Below are positions 24,549 through 24,550 of a stretch of 24,550 nucleotides of DNA, piece after piece. Location of the stretch: NCBI GenBank assembly GCA_910587275.1, contig CAJUMD010000046.1:1-24550 (forward strand), in the 5' to 3' direction. Under the pieces are notes generated by a model that did no database searches, had not been told where the DNA came from, and was given only the letters and a program-made list of their open reading frames with translations. Position numbers and translations under genes: made by a program. Position 1 is the stretch's first letter. Every line of letters begins with the position of its first letter. The DNA comes from an uncultured Kineothrix sp. (GTDB taxonomy: Bacteria; Bacillota; Clostridia; Lachnospirales; Lachnospiraceae).

Positions 24549-24550
24549 AA

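Overview
The window looks like chromosomal DNA of a Lachnospiraceae-type clostridium (Bacillota). The reasons are moderately GC-rich coding DNA with strong Gly-Gly-Ala-Gly-Gly-type (GGAGG) ribosome binding sites, a SCIFF ranthipeptide locus, a fused SecDF, a PASTA kinase/PP2C pair and a meso-DAP type MurE. No species-level call can be supported. Nearly all genes are on the + strand; only a decayed remnant and the right-hand edge carry minus-strand coding sequence.

Layout: (1) 1-3121: the 3' part of rarA, then a membrane-anchored protein that I recognise as DUF5722, a glycosidase-like family. (2) 3264-9688: a TIGR04086-like small membrane protein, the 47-residue SCIFF peptide (scfA), its radical SAM maturase (scfB), a one-piece SecDF and recJ. 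This cluster combines a ribosomally made, thioether-modified Cys-rich peptide with a protein-export motor. (3) 9689-10097: a breakpoint-like interval carrying a broken minus-strand chemotaxis-receptor sensor domain. (4) 10098-11175: a 1-phosphofructokinase-family sugar kinase with its own promoter and a strong terminator. (5) 11391-23970: a long, tightly packed housekeeping operon: murE, priA, def, fmt, a YugP-like zinc protease, rsmB, rlmN, PP2C phosphatase, PASTA kinase and rsgA. It links cell-wall precursor synthesis, replication restart, N-terminal formyl-Met handling, rRNA modification, ribosome assembly and wall-sensing phosphorylation. (6) 23971-24550: an AT-rich accessory end. It holds a large perfect palindrome that can act as a two-way terminator, a 348-bp element bounded by 26-bp inverted repeats with its own near-consensus promoter and a 60-codon minus-strand gene, a short ArdC-like N-terminal fragment, and an unidentified reading frame running off the right edge.

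The most interesting parts are the small inverted-repeat element and palindrome at the right end, the SCIFF locus with its structured scfA-scfB leader, the SecF half of SecDF lacking the usual intramembrane aspartate, and the highly acidic tyrosine-periodic linker in the PASTA kinase. No tRNA, rRNA, CRISPR array or complete transposase gene was seen.
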